Positions 9,425-19,478 of a stretch of DNA of 64,000 bases are shown here, in pieces. Each line of letters begins with the position of its first letter. Within the stretch, counting starts at the first letter, position 1. The stretch is from contig JAHDDL010000018.1 in NCBI GenBank assembly GCA_020629415.1, positions 1 through 64,000 on the forward strand. Direction: 5' to 3'. The notes under the pieces are model-generated. The model was not told the origin of the DNA. It did not search any database and was given only the letters and a program-made list of their open reading frames with translations. This DNA comes from Maribacter sp. Lineage in GTDB: Bacteria; Bacteroidota; Bacteroidia; Flavobacteriales; Flavobacteriaceae. The translations under genes and the position numbers were made by a program.

Positions 9425-10648
9425 ATGAGAATTGGTGTTGCAGTACTGGCCGTTTTGATGTTATTTATTGGTTGTAAGGAGGATAAGCAAAACGAGGGCT
9501 TGTCCGAAGGTCTTTGGGTTGTGGAGTTAGAAATAATGGACAACCAGGTTTTGCCATTTAATCTGAAAGTCAATAAAAATGATAACGGCGATTATGCAAT
9601 GCAAATTTTTAATGCGGAAGAAGTTATTAATGTAGATGAGATTGAAATAAAAGGAGACTCCATTGTAATGCGTACACCTGTTTTTGAAGGTTATTTAGCA
9701 GGTACCTTTACCAAGAATAGCATTGAAGGTAAATTCATTAAAGAAAGTTTGGATAGAATAGTACCATTTAAGGCCGTGCAAAGTAAGGCGGAACGTTTTA
9801 CTGCCAAGAACGATAATACCAATAAGAATGTCTCTGGTATTTGGGAAACATATTTTAGCCCTAATGTAGAAGAAGAATATGTGGCTAAAGGTATTTTTCT
9901 ACAGGAGGACAATAGGGTAACGGGTACTTTTAGAACTACTACAGGTGACTACAGGTATTTAGATGGTATACTTGATGGAGATTCATTAAAATTATCGGCT
10001 TTTGACGGTGCCCATGCGTTTCTTTTCAATGCAAAGATTACAGATTCTACTATGAACGGTATTTTTTACTCAGGAAATCATTTTAAGGAACCGTTCGTTG
10101 CAACCAGAAATGACGGGTTTGAATTGCCTGATCCGGATTTATTGACCTTTCTTAATAAAGGTTATGATAAATTGGCGTTTACATTTCCTGATTTGGAGGG
10201 GAAAATGGTTTCTTTAGATGATGAGAAATATAAAGACAAGGTGGTAGTTATACAATTAATGGGAACTTGGTGCCCAAATTGTTTAGACGAAACAAAATTT
10301 TTGGTAGAGTATTTGAAAGAGCATAAAGATATAGAAGTAATTGGTTTGGCGTTCGAATCTGCCAAAACAAAAGAATTGGCTATAAAGGGTATAAAAAGAT
10401 TAAAGGAAAGGGTAGGGGTGACCTATCCAATTTTACTGGCGCAATATGGGACTTATGATAAGCAAAAAGCTCAAGAAAAATTACCGATGCTAAACCATGT
10501 GTTGTCTTACCCTACTACAATATTTATTGATAAAAAAGGGAATGTTAGAAAAATTCATACTGGTTTTAACGGTCCTGCCACCGGAGAGAAATATGAGGAA
10601 TTTAAAACTCATTTCTCTACAATGATTGATGAATTGAGCAATGAATAG
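9425..10648 (+). CDS. Lipoprotein with C-terminal TlpA-type thioredoxin domain
   Basis: 407 aa with lipobox LFIGC (Cys17). Two beta-rich segments follow (about 30-120 and 135-235), each built around a 'GxW...G.F' pattern that looks like an internal duplication. The TlpA-like domain covers about 250-400, with active site GTWCPNC (Cys near 282 and 285) and the cis-Pro region YPTTIFID. This is a periplasmic disulfide reductase or isomerase fold, anchored to a membrane. The protein partner is unknown. Convergent with leuB, one base between stops. Confidence 0.82.
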   Translation: MRIGVAVLAVLMLFIGCKEDKQNEGLSEGLWVVELEIMDNQVLPFNLKVNKNDNGDYAMQIFNAEEVINVDEIEIKGDSIVMRTPVFEGYLAGTFTKNSIEGKFIKESLDRIVPFKAVQSKAERFTAKNDNTNKNVSGIWETYFSPNVEEEYVAKGIFLQEDNRVTGTFRTTTGDYRYLDGILDGDSLKLSAFDGAHAFLFNAKITDSTMNGIFYSGNHFKEPFVATRNDGFELPDPDLLTFLNKGYDKLAFTFPDLEGKMVSLDDEKYKDKVVVIQLMGTWCPNCLDETKFLVEYLKEHKDIEVIGLAFESAKTKELAIKGIKRLKERVGVTYPILLAQYGTYDKQKAQEKLPMLNHVLSYPTTIFIDKKGNVRKIHTGFNGPATGEKYEEFKTHFSTMIDELSNE

Positions 10649-10649
10649 G

Positions 10650-11768
10650 TTATATGATCGTAGATTTTCCCAATCCTATATTTTCATCATTTATATTGAA
10701 GCTTCCATCTAGTTCCATGATGTTATCGGCAATGAAATCTCCAACATAATTGGTGCCGTATTTAGAGCTGCCTAAAATATCTGGAGTAACAATTTTTTTG
10801 GAAAAAGACTTTAATACAGCGGCAACAACGGCATCGGATTCTTCGTTCATTTTAAAATGCTGTAATAACATCGCCATACTTAAAATGGAAGCAACAGGAT
10901 TCGCAATATTTTTCCCTGCCGCATTTGGGTAAGAGCCATGTATGGGTTCAAACATTGCATGTTCAAGTCCTACTGATGCAGAAGGTAAAAGACCGATCGA
11001 GCCAGCTATTACACTACCTTGGTCGGATAGAATATCACCGAACATATTATCGGTCAAAATTACATCGAACTGTGACGGATTTAAAATCATCTGTACAGCT
11101 GCATTATCAATAAATAGGCAATTGAGGGATACATCTGGGTAGCTTTCGGATATGGAACGTACTACACGTCGCCATAAACGAGAAGTTTCTAGCACATTTG
11201 CCTTATCTACGAGAGTTACCTTCTTTTTTCTGGAACGTGCAGATTTGAAGGCTAAATGTGCAATTCTGCTTATTTCAGATTCTGTGTAGGTACATGTGTC
11301 CGTGGCAGAATTTTTTTCTTCATCAATAGACTTGTCCCCATAGTAAATTCCACCGGCAAGTTCTCTAAAAATAACTAAATCTGTATTTTGGACTTGGGTT
11401 TTTGATAATGGTGATTGCTTTACCAATGAAGGAAAAACCTTTACGGGTCTAATATTGGCGAACAGTCCTAATTTCTTACGTAATTTAAGTAGACCTTGTT
11501 CAGGCCAAATTTTTGCTTTGGGGTCGTCATCAAATTCCGGTAAGCCTAATGCACCAAATAACGTTGCATCGGTATTCTTACAAAGTTTTAAGGTCTCTTT
11601 TGGCAATGGGCTGCCGGTCTGTTTGATCGCAGTTGCGCCTATAAGTCCTTTTTTAAAGGTAAAGCTATGGCCAAAGGTCTCTTCTACGGAGCGTAAGCAC
11701 TTAATAGATTGTGCAACGACCTCCGGTCCAATTCCATCTCCTTCTAAAACAGCAATGTCTAAATGCAT
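10650..11768 (-). CDS. leuB: 3-Isopropylmalate dehydrogenase
   Basis: 372 aa, full length for LeuB. It oxidises and decarboxylates (2R,3S)-3-isopropylmalate with NAD+ in leucine synthesis. Diagnostic regions: EGDGIGPEV near the N-terminus, the arginine-bearing LRKKLGLFANIRPVK (substrate binding), RELAGGIYYG, and the metal-binding DNMFGDILSDQ with GSIGLLPSAS. The last segment, EPIHGSYPNAAGKNIANP, is the adenosine-binding loop of the NAD type. Starts 2 nt after leuA stops, so the two are one operon. The C-terminus is a little longer than usual (about 12 residues). Confidence 0.95.
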   Translation of the reverse strand: MHLDIAVLEGDGIGPEVVAQSIKCLRSVEETFGHSFTFKKGLIGATAIKQTGSPLPKETLKLCKNTDATLFGALGLPEFDDDPKAKIWPEQGLLKLRKKLGLFANIRPVKVFPSLVKQSPLSKTQVQNTDLVIFRELAGGIYYGDKSIDEEKNSATDTCTYTESEISRIAHLAFKSARSRKKKVTLVDKANVLETSRLWRRVVRSISESYPDVSLNCLFIDNAAVQMILNPSQFDVILTDNMFGDILSDQGSVIAGSIGLLPSASVGLEHAMFEPIHGSYPNAAGKNIANPVASILSMAMLLQHFKMNEESDAVVAAVLKSFSKKIVTPDILGSSKYGTNYVGDFIADNIMELDGSFNINDENIGLGKSTII

Positions 11769-11770
11769 AA

Positions 11771-12943
11771 TTAGCTAATACTTTGTAAATCTATATTTGA
11801 AGTTTCAATAATTTGATGAATGTCATCATCTTTAATTTCTTTTCTAGTGTCGGCGTATTTCAAGAATTCTTGGTATACATCGTCTAGTTGCGTTTTTGTT
11901 AATTCGTAACCTACTATTTTGGCTCTATAGGCCAAAGCGGCCCTACCACTTCTGGCAGTCAATACAATAGAAGATTCTGTAACGCCAACGTCTGCGGGAT
12001 CAATTATTTCATAAGTTTCTCTATTCTTGATAACACCATCCTGGTGAATGCCAGAGCTATGTGCAAAAGCATTCGCGCCTACAATAGCTTTGTTGGGTTG
12101 TACCATCATACCCATTTTGCGAGAAACCATTAAACTGGTGTCATACAATAATTGGCTGTTTATGGTCGTGTCTAGATTTAGGTTAGGGTGCTGGCGCATG
12201 ATCATGACCACCTCTTCTAAGGAAGTGTTGCCCGCACGTTCGCCAATACCATTAATGGTACATTCAATTTGTCTTGCTCCGTTTATAACACCTGCAATAG
12301 AGTTTGCGGTTGCCAAACCTAGGTCGTTATGGCAATGGCAAGAAAGAATAGCTTTATCTATTCCTTTTACGTTTTCACGTAAGTATTTAATTTTAGCGCC
12401 ATATTCATCTGGTAAGCAATAACCGGTAGTGTCTGGAATGTTAAGAACGGTAGCGCCGGCTTTAATTACGGCCTCACAAACACGTGCCAAAAACTCGTTA
12501 TCCGTACGGCCGGCATCTTCGGCATAAAATTCAACATCTTCAACAAATGTCTTTGCATAGCTGACCGCAGAAACTGCACGTTCTATAATAGCATCTCTGT
12601 TAGAATTGAACTTAAATTTTATATGAGAATCAGATGTACCTATACCTGTATGAATTCTTGGTGTTTTAGCATGTTTTAAAGCTTGGGCCGCAACTTCAAT
12701 GTCATTTTTGACAGCACGCGTCAAACCACATACCGTGGCATTTTTTACGAGCTTGGCTATAGCTTCAACAGATTGAAAGTCACCAGGGCTAGATACGGGA
12801 AAACCAGCTTCAATTATGTTAACCCCCAATACATCTAGGCGTTCTGCAATGACCAGTTTCTGTTCACGGTCTAATTTACAGCCCGGTACTTGCTCCCCGT
12901 CTCTTAATGTAGTGTCAAATATTTGAACGATATCTTTACTCAT
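11771..12943 (-). CDS. leuA: 2-Isopropylmalate synthase, short form without regulatory domain
   Basis: 390 aa. The alpha-isopropylmalate synthase signature is clear: [13 protein letters not shown] at the N-terminus (metal-binding Asp, catalytic Arg), the metal-binding HCHNDLGLA near 205, NGIGERAGN, and [18 protein letters not shown] in the linker subdomain. It condenses acetyl-CoA with 2-oxoisovalerate. Ordinary bacterial LeuA is about 515 aa and ends in an allosteric leucine-binding domain; here the protein stops after the linker helices, so that domain is missing. The short form seems usual in flavobacteria. Homocitrate or citramalate synthase would be the alternative, but the leuB partner argues for IPMS. 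leuC and leuD are not adjacent. Confidence 0.88.
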   Translation of the reverse strand: MSKDIVQIFDTTLRDGEQVPGCKLDREQKLVIAERLDVLGVNIIEAGFPVSSPGDFQSVEAIAKLVKNATVCGLTRAVKNDIEVAAQALKHAKTPRIHTGIGTSDSHIKFKFNSNRDAIIERAVSAVSYAKTFVEDVEFYAEDAGRTDNEFLARVCEAVIKAGATVLNIPDTTGYCLPDEYGAKIKYLRENVKGIDKAILSCHCHNDLGLATANSIAGVINGARQIECTINGIGERAGNTSLEEVVMIMRQHPNLNLDTTINSQLLYDTSLMVSRKMGMMVQPNKAIVGANAFAHSSGIHQDGVIKNRETYEIIDPADVGVTESSIVLTARSGRAALAYRAKIVGYELTKTQLDDVYQEFLKYADTRKEIKDDDIHQIIETSNIDLQSIS

Positions 12944-13088
12944 ATTATTTACGTAGTTTTACTCGTCAAACGAATATATAACCTAAAACATAATGCTTAT
13001 AAAAAATGTAAACTTGTTTACAACGTTAAGCTAGTTTTTTAGGTGTATAAAACATTGAATTTCAATTATTTAAACTCATTTTTTTACG

Positions 13089-14633
13089 ATGACAAATGCG
13101 CATAAAGATGCTTTGTTCGTTTTAGTTAAATCACTTTCTAAATCTGAGAAACGTCAATTTAAGCTTTACGTTGGCAGATTAGGGGTGAATACCGATGCCA
13201 AATTTTTGGCATTGTTCAATTTATTGGATAAAATTAAGCAGTATGATGAAAAAATAATTTTACAAAGTGGAATCGTCAAGAAAGCACAGCTATCTAATTT
13301 AAAGGCTCACCTGTATAAGCAGATTTTGGTAAGTTTAAGATTGAATCCGGTCAATCAGAACATAAGGGTTCAAATTCGTGAGCAGTTAGATTTTGCTACT
13401 ATCTTATATCAAAAAGGACTTTACAAGCAGAGTTTAAAAATTTTAGATAAGGTAAAGGGTGTTGCCATTGAGAACGAAGAGAAGAACATAGCGTACGAAA
13501 TAGTAGAGTTAGAAAAAATTATTGAAACTCAGTACATTACTCGTAGTATACCTGACCGCGCAAATGAACTTGCCATACAGGCCAAAGAATTGTCCGGTCA
13601 TAATGTAATGACCAGTAAGCTGTCAAATCTGTCTTTACAGCTTTATGGTATGATGCTCAAAGTTGGTTATGCCCGTAGCGATGAAGATTATCAAAAGGTG
13701 AAAACGTACTTTAACGACCATTTGCCTCTATATAATTTAGAGGATTTGGGTTTTAGGGAAAAATTGTGGCTGTATAAGGCTCATTTATGGTATAGTTTTT
13801 TGACCCAAGATTTTTTATCGTGTTTTAAATATGCAAGTAAATGGGTAGATCTTTTCTACGATAATAAAGACATGATTTATTTAAACCCTGTATTCTTTTT
13901 GAAAGGGAATCATTATTTATTGGAATCACTTTTTTATGTGCAATATAGTTCTCAATTTAAAGAAGTTTTAGAGCGTTTAGAAAATACGATCAAGGAAAAG
14001 GAGTTTCCTGATAACGACAATATCAACTCACTGGTATTCATGTATTTAAATGCGAATAAATTAAACTTGCATTTTCTTGAAGGCACCTTTGAAAAAGGGT
14101 TGTATCTGGTTAAAATTATTGAATACGGTATAAACAAACATCGTGATAGAATAGATGTGCACCATGTAATGGTACTGTACTATAAAATTGCCTGTCTATA
14201 TTTTGGTATTGGAGATAATAAAACTTGTATTCAATATTTAAAAAAGATAATTGAAAATAAAAATTTAAAAATGCGTGAGGACCTTATGTGTTTTGCACGT
14301 GTTTTAAGTTTGGTTGCCCATTATGAAGCTGGTATGGATTATCATTTAGAAGTACAATTAAAAAGTACATATAAGTTTCTTTTAAAAATGGATGATATGC
14401 ATGCCGTACAAAAGGAAATGATCAAGTTTCTTAGGAGTTTGGGGGGTATTTACCCTAATCAGTTAAAGGCAGAATTTCAAAAACTGTACAACGAACTTAA
14501 AAAGTACGAGGATCATCCGTATGAAAAGAGGGCTTTTCTGTATTTGGATATTTTATCGTGGTTAGAGAGTCACTTACAGAACAAACCTGTTTCTCAAATA
14601 ATGAGAGAAAAAGCGTTGGCAAAATCCCGTTAA
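13089..14633 (+). CDS. Conserved Bacteroidetes protein, all-helical TPR-like, function unknown
   Basis: 514 aa, no signal peptide or membrane segment. Nearly all predicted as helix, with pairs of amphipathic helices spaced about 35-40 residues apart, as in a tetratricopeptide-like solenoid. The N-terminus (MTNAHKDALFVLVKSLSKSEKRQFKLYVGR) resembles a conserved Bacteroidetes start of a cytosolic protein of unknown role. It is divergent from leuA and is followed 9 nt later by a DMT transporter gene, so those two probably share a transcript. No catalytic motif seen; a scaffold or protein-binding role is inference. Confidence 0.65.
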   Translation: MTNAHKDALFVLVKSLSKSEKRQFKLYVGRLGVNTDAKFLALFNLLDKIKQYDEKIILQSGIVKKAQLSNLKAHLYKQILVSLRLNPVNQNIRVQIREQLDFATILYQKGLYKQSLKILDKVKGVAIENEEKNIAYEIVELEKIIETQYITRSIPDRANELAIQAKELSGHNVMTSKLSNLSLQLYGMMLKVGYARSDEDYQKVKTYFNDHLPLYNLEDLGFREKLWLYKAHLWYSFLTQDFLSCFKYASKWVDLFYDNKDMIYLNPVFFLKGNHYLLESLFYVQYSSQFKEVLERLENTIKEKEFPDNDNINSLVFMYLNANKLNLHFLEGTFEKGLYLVKIIEYGINKHRDRIDVHHVMVLYYKIACLYFGIGDNKTCIQYLKKIIENKNLKMREDLMCFARVLSLVAHYEAGMDYHLEVQLKSTYKFLLKMDDMHAVQKEMIKFLRSLGGIYPNQLKAEFQKLYNELKKYEDHPYEKRAFLYLDILSWLESHLQNKPVSQIMREKALAKSR

Positions 14634-14642
14634 GTAAAATTC

Positions 14643-15509
14643 ATGCAGAAGAAAAGCAACCATGTAAAACATTTGCTTGAAATTAACCTGGCAATGCTAT
14701 TTGTAGCTACTTCAGGTGCTTTAGGGCGTTATGTTCAGTTACCGGTACCAGTTGCAATTGGTGCTAGGGCGGTTATAGCTTTTTTTGCTTTAGTGCTGTA
14801 TTGTAAATGGAAAGGCTTCAACTTAAAAATCGATAAAAAGGACGCACTTGTAATTTTTTTAAGCGGATTATTGATGGGCGCGCATTGGGTAACCTATTTT
14901 TATTCGTTAAAATTATCTAACGTAGCAATTGGTATGCTTTCCGTTTTCACATATCCTGTAATTACTTCATTTTTAGAGCCAATTCTTCTTAAAACCAAAT
15001 TTCAATTGATGCATTTGCTTCTTGCTTTTTTGGTGCTGACCGGAATGTATTTTCTGAGTCCTACACTAGATTTTGAAAATTCGTATACCATTGCCATTGC
15101 ATTTGGGGTTTTTTCTGCATTGGCATATGCATTAAGAAACATTATATTAAAGCAAAAAGTTTCTAAATATAATGGAACTGTGCTAATGACATATCAAACA
15201 GCAATTGTAGGTGTTATTTTATTTCCTTTTCTATTAACCGTTTCAACAGATGCAATAGTAAATCAATGGGAGGTTTTGGTAGCATTAGCAGTGTTGACCA
15301 CGGCAATTGGCCATACCATGTTTTTAATGACATTTAAACATTTTAATATTACAACAGTTAGCATTTTAAGCAGTGTACAGCCCGTGTATGGTATTTTAAT
15401 TGCAGTTGTTTTTTTGTCTGAAATACCTAAGGGTACAACAATTTTAGGAGGTATACTGATTTTAAGTTCTGTTGTAATAGAAAGTATTCGCTCAAAAAAG
15501 AAGACTTAG
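14643..15509 (+). CDS. DMT superfamily (EamA-type) transporter
   Basis: 288 aa with ten hydrophobic helices arranged as two five-helix halves, each an EamA domain (about 8-138 and 150-282). The N-terminal phrase LFVATSGALGRY and the repeated pattern at the second half (SILSSVQPVYGILIAVVFLSE) are typical. Members export amino acids, metabolites or nucleotide-type compounds; the substrate cannot be read here. It follows the helical protein gene closely on the same strand. Confidence 0.88.
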   Translation: MQKKSNHVKHLLEINLAMLFVATSGALGRYVQLPVPVAIGARAVIAFFALVLYCKWKGFNLKIDKKDALVIFLSGLLMGAHWVTYFYSLKLSNVAIGMLSVFTYPVITSFLEPILLKTKFQLMHLLLAFLVLTGMYFLSPTLDFENSYTIAIAFGVFSALAYALRNIILKQKVSKYNGTVLMTYQTAIVGVILFPFLLTVSTDAIVNQWEVLVALAVLTTAIGHTMFLMTFKHFNITTVSILSSVQPVYGILIAVVFLSEIPKGTTILGGILILSSVVIESIRSKKKT

Positions 15510-15518
15510 AGATATGTT

Positions 15519-16049
15519 TTAATTTTGAGAATTGATGCCAGGTGTACTTGCTCCGAACTGATTAATGATGTTGTCTCCAAATTTGGTAAACTGTTCGTTT
15601 TTTGCCATTTCCCTAACTTTTACCGGATCAAAGTCTCCGTTGAAATATAGAAATGAACCTGTTTGGCTATCGTTGTTATAGATAAGAATTTCTTTAACCA
15701 GGTTCTTTTTCTCTCTGATCGAGACAACGTTACGCTTTAGATTGTCATTTTTTCTAAAAACTTCTATAAAAGAATTGCCGGTAATGCCGTTCATCTGCTG
15801 ATTTAAAAATTGTGTTTTGCTAGAAGTTGCACTCGGAAATTGCATATATCTTAAATCCTTGGCATTGCCGACCATAGCTTTCATTTCAGGCGAAATTTCG
15901 CTGATCATTGAAAGCATAAACTGTGGTACGCGTATAGCGGTTACCTGATTGTCATTTTTATGGGCATCGTAAAAAGAGTCAATAGAATTATAACTGCCGC
16001 ATGAAGTTATACTTACAAATAAAATAAAGGTGAATATTTTCTTTAACAT
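15519..16049 (-). CDS. DUF4252 lipoprotein
   Basis: Start set at ATG 16049, giving lipoprotein signal MLKKIFTFILFVSITSC; the upstream in-frame ATG at 16109 would overlap the RluA gene and precede the signal with 20 unrelated residues. Precursor 176 aa. The mature sequence has the DUF4252 pattern: VTAIRVPQFMLSMI, a helical segment, then DLRYMQF and ILIYNNDSQTGSFLYFNGDFD. DUF4252 proteins are small Bacteroidetes envelope proteins of unknown function. It follows the RluA gene by about 30 nt on the same strand and could be the second gene of that transcript. Confidence 0.8.
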   Translation of the reverse strand: MLKKIFTFILFVSITSCGSYNSIDSFYDAHKNDNQVTAIRVPQFMLSMISEISPEMKAMVGNAKDLRYMQFPSATSSKTQFLNQQMNGITGNSFIEVFRKNDNLKRNVVSIREKKNLVKEILIYNNDSQTGSFLYFNGDFDPVKVREMAKNEQFTKFGDNIINQFGASTPGINSQN

Positions 16050-16080
16050 GGTTATAGTGTTTAAGTTAAAAGTAAGAAAA

Positions 16081-16779
16081 TTAAAGACATGCATTCCAAA
16101 TAGGGTCAATAGGAGGAGGGGCTATAATTTCTAAAGGTTCTTTTTTTACCGGATGCATCAACTTTAATTTTCTAGCATGTAGATGTATGCTTCCATCGGC
16201 ATTGCTTCTGCTGAAACCGTATTTTAAATCTCCTTTTATAGGGCTTCCTATTGCGGTAAGTTGAGAGCGTATTTGATGATGACGACCGGTTTCCAAGTCT
16301 ACTTCAAGAAGAAAATAGCGATCAAGTTTTTTTAATATTCTATAGCTTAAAATAGCTTTTTTACTATCCGGAACCTCTTTAATGTTAGCGTAAGATTTAT
16401 TTTGTTTGTTGTTTCGCCTCAACCAATGAACCAGTCTTTTCTGGGGTTCGGTAGGACTGTCCTTTACAATTGCCCAATATGTTTTTTTGGCATCTTTTTC
16501 CGCGAACATTTTGTTTAGCCTAGGCAATGCCTTAGAAGTTTTTGCAAACACTACAATGCCCGATGTAGGTCTATCTAAACGATGCACTACGCCTAAATAA
16601 ACATTTCCTGGTTTATTGTACTTCTTTTTAAGAAAAGCCTTAACGGTGTCGCTTAAAGGTTTATCCCCGGTTTTATCACCTTGTACAATATCTCCAGGCC
16701 GTTTATTGATTACGATCAAGTGGTTGTCTTCAAACAGAACTTGAAGATTATCTACGGTAGAATGTTGTTTTTTTGACAA
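16081..16779 (-). CDS. RluA-family pseudouridine synthase
   Basis: 232 aa. Motif II with the catalytic aspartate reads HRLDRPTSG (Asp69) and is followed by the usual FAKTSKALPRLN; the C-terminal LETGRHHQIRSQL motif is intact. RluA-type enzymes isomerise uridine in rRNA or tRNA. There is no S4 domain, so it is the short RluA/TruC-like form; the target RNA cannot be deduced. The reading frame opens with TTG at 16779 and no ATG occurs before the conserved VLFEDNHLIVINK, so a non-ATG start is required. GAAATTTG just upstream is one base from the -7 consensus, so the real start may be slightly downstream. Confidence 0.9.
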   Translation of the reverse strand: MSKKQHSTVDNLQVLFEDNHLIVINKRPGDIVQGDKTGDKPLSDTVKAFLKKKYNKPGNVYLGVVHRLDRPTSGIVVFAKTSKALPRLNKMFAEKDAKKTYWAIVKDSPTEPQKRLVHWLRRNNKQNKSYANIKEVPDSKKAILSYRILKKLDRYFLLEVDLETGRHHQIRSQLTAIGSPIKGDLKYGFSRSNADGSIHLHARKLKLMHPVKKEPLEIIAPPPIDPIWNACL

Positions 16780-16856
16780 ATTTCAGACGTATCTCATTAA
16801 CTTTTCAACAGTATAAATTTGCAATATCCTTAAGGTGTTTGGATAGTGGATCTTGT

Positions 16857-17675
16857 TTAATATTGCTCTTCGTCATTAGGGAAATCTTGACTTTTTACGT
16901 CACTGACATAATTTGATATTGCCTTCCCCATTTCCTCGTAAAGGTTCATGTATCTACGTAAAAATCTAGGGTTAAATTCGTGGGTCATACCTAATAGGTC
17001 ATGCACCACTAAAACTTGACCGTCAGCATGTTTTCCTCCGCCAATTCCAATAGTAGGAATGGTCAAACTTTCAGAAACCTTTTTTGTGAGTTGAGCAGGT
17101 ATTTTCTCTAATACCAAACCAAAACATCCTAACTTTTCTAATAATTTTGCATCCTCCATCAGTTTTTCCGCTTCTTCCTCTTCTTTTGCACGAACTGTAT
17201 AGGTTCCAAATTTGTAAATAGACTGTGGCGTTAGGCCTAAATGTCCCATTACCGGTATTCCTGCTGCTAGAATTCTCTTTACGGATTCTTTAATTTCGGC
17301 ACCACCTTCTAATTTTACAGCGTGGGCTCCACTTTCCTTCATAATTCTAATTGCAGAACGTAAAGCTTCTTTTGGATCACTTTGGTAACTACCAAAAGGT
17401 AAATCTACAACTACCAAAGCTCTGTCTATAGCTCTAATGACCGATGATGCATGGTAAATCATTTGGTCTAAGGTAATGGGTAGGGTTGTTTCATGACCGG
17501 CCATTACATTACTGGCAGAATCGCCAACTAAAATAACATCTACCTTGGCATCGTCCACAATTTTGGCCATGGAATAGTCATATGCAGTAAGCATAGAGAT
17601 CTTTTCTCCATTCTTCTTCATATCTACAAGTGATTTCACCGTTACTCTTTTATATTCTTTTTTGGCTACAGACAT
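16857..17675 (-). CDS. panB: 3-Methyl-2-oxobutanoate hydroxymethyltransferase
   Basis: First committed enzyme of pantothenate synthesis: it transfers a hydroxymethyl group from 5,10-methylene-THF to 2-oxoisovalerate. Conserved segments: [39 protein letters not shown] (metal-binding Asp), [15 protein letters not shown], and [10 protein letters not shown], all in order. Length with ATG 17675 is 272 aa, the normal size; an ATG eight codons upstream (17699) is possible but adds a non-conserved MALNQYKN. The enzyme shares its substrate with the leucine pathway of leuAB 4 kb away, but the genes are separate units. Confidence 0.94.
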   Translation of the reverse strand: MSVAKKEYKRVTVKSLVDMKKNGEKISMLTAYDYSMAKIVDDAKVDVILVGDSASNVMAGHETTLPITLDQMIYHASSVIRAIDRALVVVDLPFGSYQSDPKEALRSAIRIMKESGAHAVKLEGGAEIKESVKRILAAGIPVMGHLGLTPQSIYKFGTYTVRAKEEEEAEKLMEDAKLLEKLGCFGLVLEKIPAQLTKKVSESLTIPTIGIGGGKHADGQVLVVHDLLGMTHEFNPRFLRRYMNLYEEMGKAISNYVSDVKSQDFPNDEEQY

Positions 17676-17798
17676 ATTTTTATATTGATTAAGAGCCATA
17701 AAAGTAAGGAGTTTTAACGAGATCTAAATAGAATCCATTGGAAAGTGTTGGTGCTAAATTTGATTATTTTTACCGCAAGTAACTTTTTATAAGAATCC

Positions 17799-18275
17799 AT
17801 GAAATATTTTGCTTTCCTTTTACCATTCTTGTTTATCAACCTAATTAAGGCACAAGCAGATGAAGAGGTAAAGGTCAAATACGCGGTTGAAACTTTTTTT
17901 TACGCATTAAATGGTAAAAATGAACATGCAATGAAACGTGTAGTCAAATCTGATATTTTAATGCAGACCGTAGTTACCTTAAATGAATCAGGTAAAATGG
18001 ATTACCGAAAAAACGGTATTCAGGATTTAATATATTTCATGTCTTCCACACCGGATTCAATACCTTTTCACGAAAAAATATTGGATTATAAATTGCAAAT
18101 AGACGGGGGTATTGCCCACGTCTGGGCCCCATACGAATTTTGGTATAATGGTGAGTTCAGTCACTGCGGTGTTAATTCTTTTCAGTTAATGAAAGAAAAA
18201 GATGCATGGAAAATCATCCACTTGCTAGATTCTAGGAGAAGAGAAGACTGTAAACCAATATCCGATCAACATTAA
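17799..18275 (+). CDS. Secreted NTF2-like (SnoaL/DUF4440-type) protein
   Basis: 158 aa with a Sec signal peptide (MKYFAFLLPFLFINLIKAQA). The rest is one cone-shaped NTF2-like domain: long N-terminal helix with AVETFFYALNGKN, then strands DGGIAHVWAPYEFWYNGEFSHCG and a final strand DAWKIIHLLDSRR. Such domains bind small molecules or act as isomerase folds; the secreted forms are of unknown role. A TAAATTTG box at 17755-17762 fits the -7 promoter consensus. Convergent with the ThuA gene. Confidence 0.8.
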   Translation: MKYFAFLLPFLFINLIKAQADEEVKVKYAVETFFYALNGKNEHAMKRVVKSDILMQTVVTLNESGKMDYRKNGIQDLIYFMSSTPDSIPFHEKILDYKLQIDGGIAHVWAPYEFWYNGEFSHCGVNSFQLMKEKDAWKIIHLLDSRRREDCKPISDQH

Positions 18276-18279
18276 AAAT

Positions 18280-19323
18280 CTATTTCCATGATCGGGAACT
18301 GGAGGTCTCCGCTGATGGAAAATCTTTAGGAATCTTTTGGGTAACCTTGCCTGTAGCTGCCCATTCGGTACCGCGCTGTAACGTAGTTATAAAACCAACA
18401 CACTCCATAGAATAATCAAAATGTCCTAAGGTAGAATGAAAAATACGCCCCTTACCGTAATTAATGACCATGAGTTGAGGAACATTCTGACCTAAACCTG
18501 TAATTGAAGGGTCCCAAGGCGGGGCATTCTTTTCAACGTCTGCAAATGCCGTCGCCAATATGGTTGCATTTTCAAAAGGACCTCTCATGCGCTCGTACAT
18601 TTCATCGGGTGTATGTAGCCATTTTTCAGGAATACCTTTCATAATCGGGTGATCCGGTGCCCTATTGGTCAATTCAAACTCATATTCAGGACCGTGAGAA
18701 CCACAGATTCCCTCAGAGGTGTCTATTATCAATTCCCCGTTAGCATCATAGTACACATATGGTCCGGATTTCTCATCACGACCTCCCCATGCTCCTAAAC
18801 CGATCATTTTATTATATTCTTCCCAGTCTCCCCATGCGTTATCGGCAGAATGTATTACCACTAGACCTCCACCGTTTTTCATATATTCCTCAAAATCTTT
18901 TCTGGTCTGTTCTGGCCACAGAGGAGAATCGGCCCCTAGATTGGAAATTATAACATCATAATCGTTAAAAGGGAATTTAAAATCAGAAGTTTTTATAGGA
19001 CTTTCAGATATGTGATATACTTTATCGTTCAAAGGATAGGATTCTATGAAAGAAGTATAGCTTTCAGGTCTTGTCTTATTATATTTTATGCCCAACCAGA
19101 TTGAATCCATTCTTTGAATATCTACCGTGAATAAATTAGTCTGCTCTAAATAATCTTTCATCATCATGGTAGTCTTTGGCCACACATAATGATTATTCTG
19201 TCCATCAATAATTAATGCTTTTAGTTTAGAAGGTGGTTGGGCTTGTTCGGCAATTTCTTTCTTTTTCTCGCCACAAGCGGTGAACATTAAGCTACATAAA
19301 ATTATTGCCATTAAATTTTTCAT
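18280..19323 (-). CDS. ThuA domain lipoprotein
   Basis: 347 aa. Lipoprotein signal MKNLMAIILCSLMFTAC (Cys17). The mature protein is a ThuA-like fold, related to class I glutamine amidotransferases: LKALIIDGQNNHYVWPKT, DVIISNLGADSPLWPEQ, GGLVVIHSADNAWGDW, GSHGPEYEFE, and the late YGKGRIFHSTLGH motif. ThuA proteins accompany sugar utilisation in several bacteria, including trehalose in rhizobia; the biochemical activity is not established. It stands alone here. Cell-surface or periplasmic location follows from the lipobox. Confidence 0.88.
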   Translation of the reverse strand: MKNLMAIILCSLMFTACGEKKKEIAEQAQPPSKLKALIIDGQNNHYVWPKTTMMMKDYLEQTNLFTVDIQRMDSIWLGIKYNKTRPESYTSFIESYPLNDKVYHISESPIKTSDFKFPFNDYDVIISNLGADSPLWPEQTRKDFEEYMKNGGGLVVIHSADNAWGDWEEYNKMIGLGAWGGRDEKSGPYVYYDANGELIIDTSEGICGSHGPEYEFELTNRAPDHPIMKGIPEKWLHTPDEMYERMRGPFENATILATAFADVEKNAPPWDPSITGLGQNVPQLMVINYGKGRIFHSTLGHFDYSMECVGFITTLQRGTEWAATGKVTQKIPKDFPSAETSSSRSWK

Positions 19324-19478
19324 ATTGATGGGTTACGATTATTGTTGACTTTAAATGTACATGAAGAAGTTAAGATGACAAAAAACTTGGTACAATAAGT
19401 ATAGAGTAAAAAATAGACATCTTTTTGCTGAAGATAAAAACTGATCTTAAATTAGCATGGAAATTAAAGCACAGCAGA

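Noticed and set aside
11771-12943. Homocitrate synthase for the short LeuA-like gene
   Set aside because: The [18 protein letters not shown] linker and the adjacent leuB favour 2-isopropylmalate synthase, though only assay would settle it.
16814-16821. TAAATTTG as a plus-strand promoter box
   Set aside because: The next downstream gene, panB, is on the minus strand, so no plus-strand transcript fits; likely chance in AT-rich sequence.
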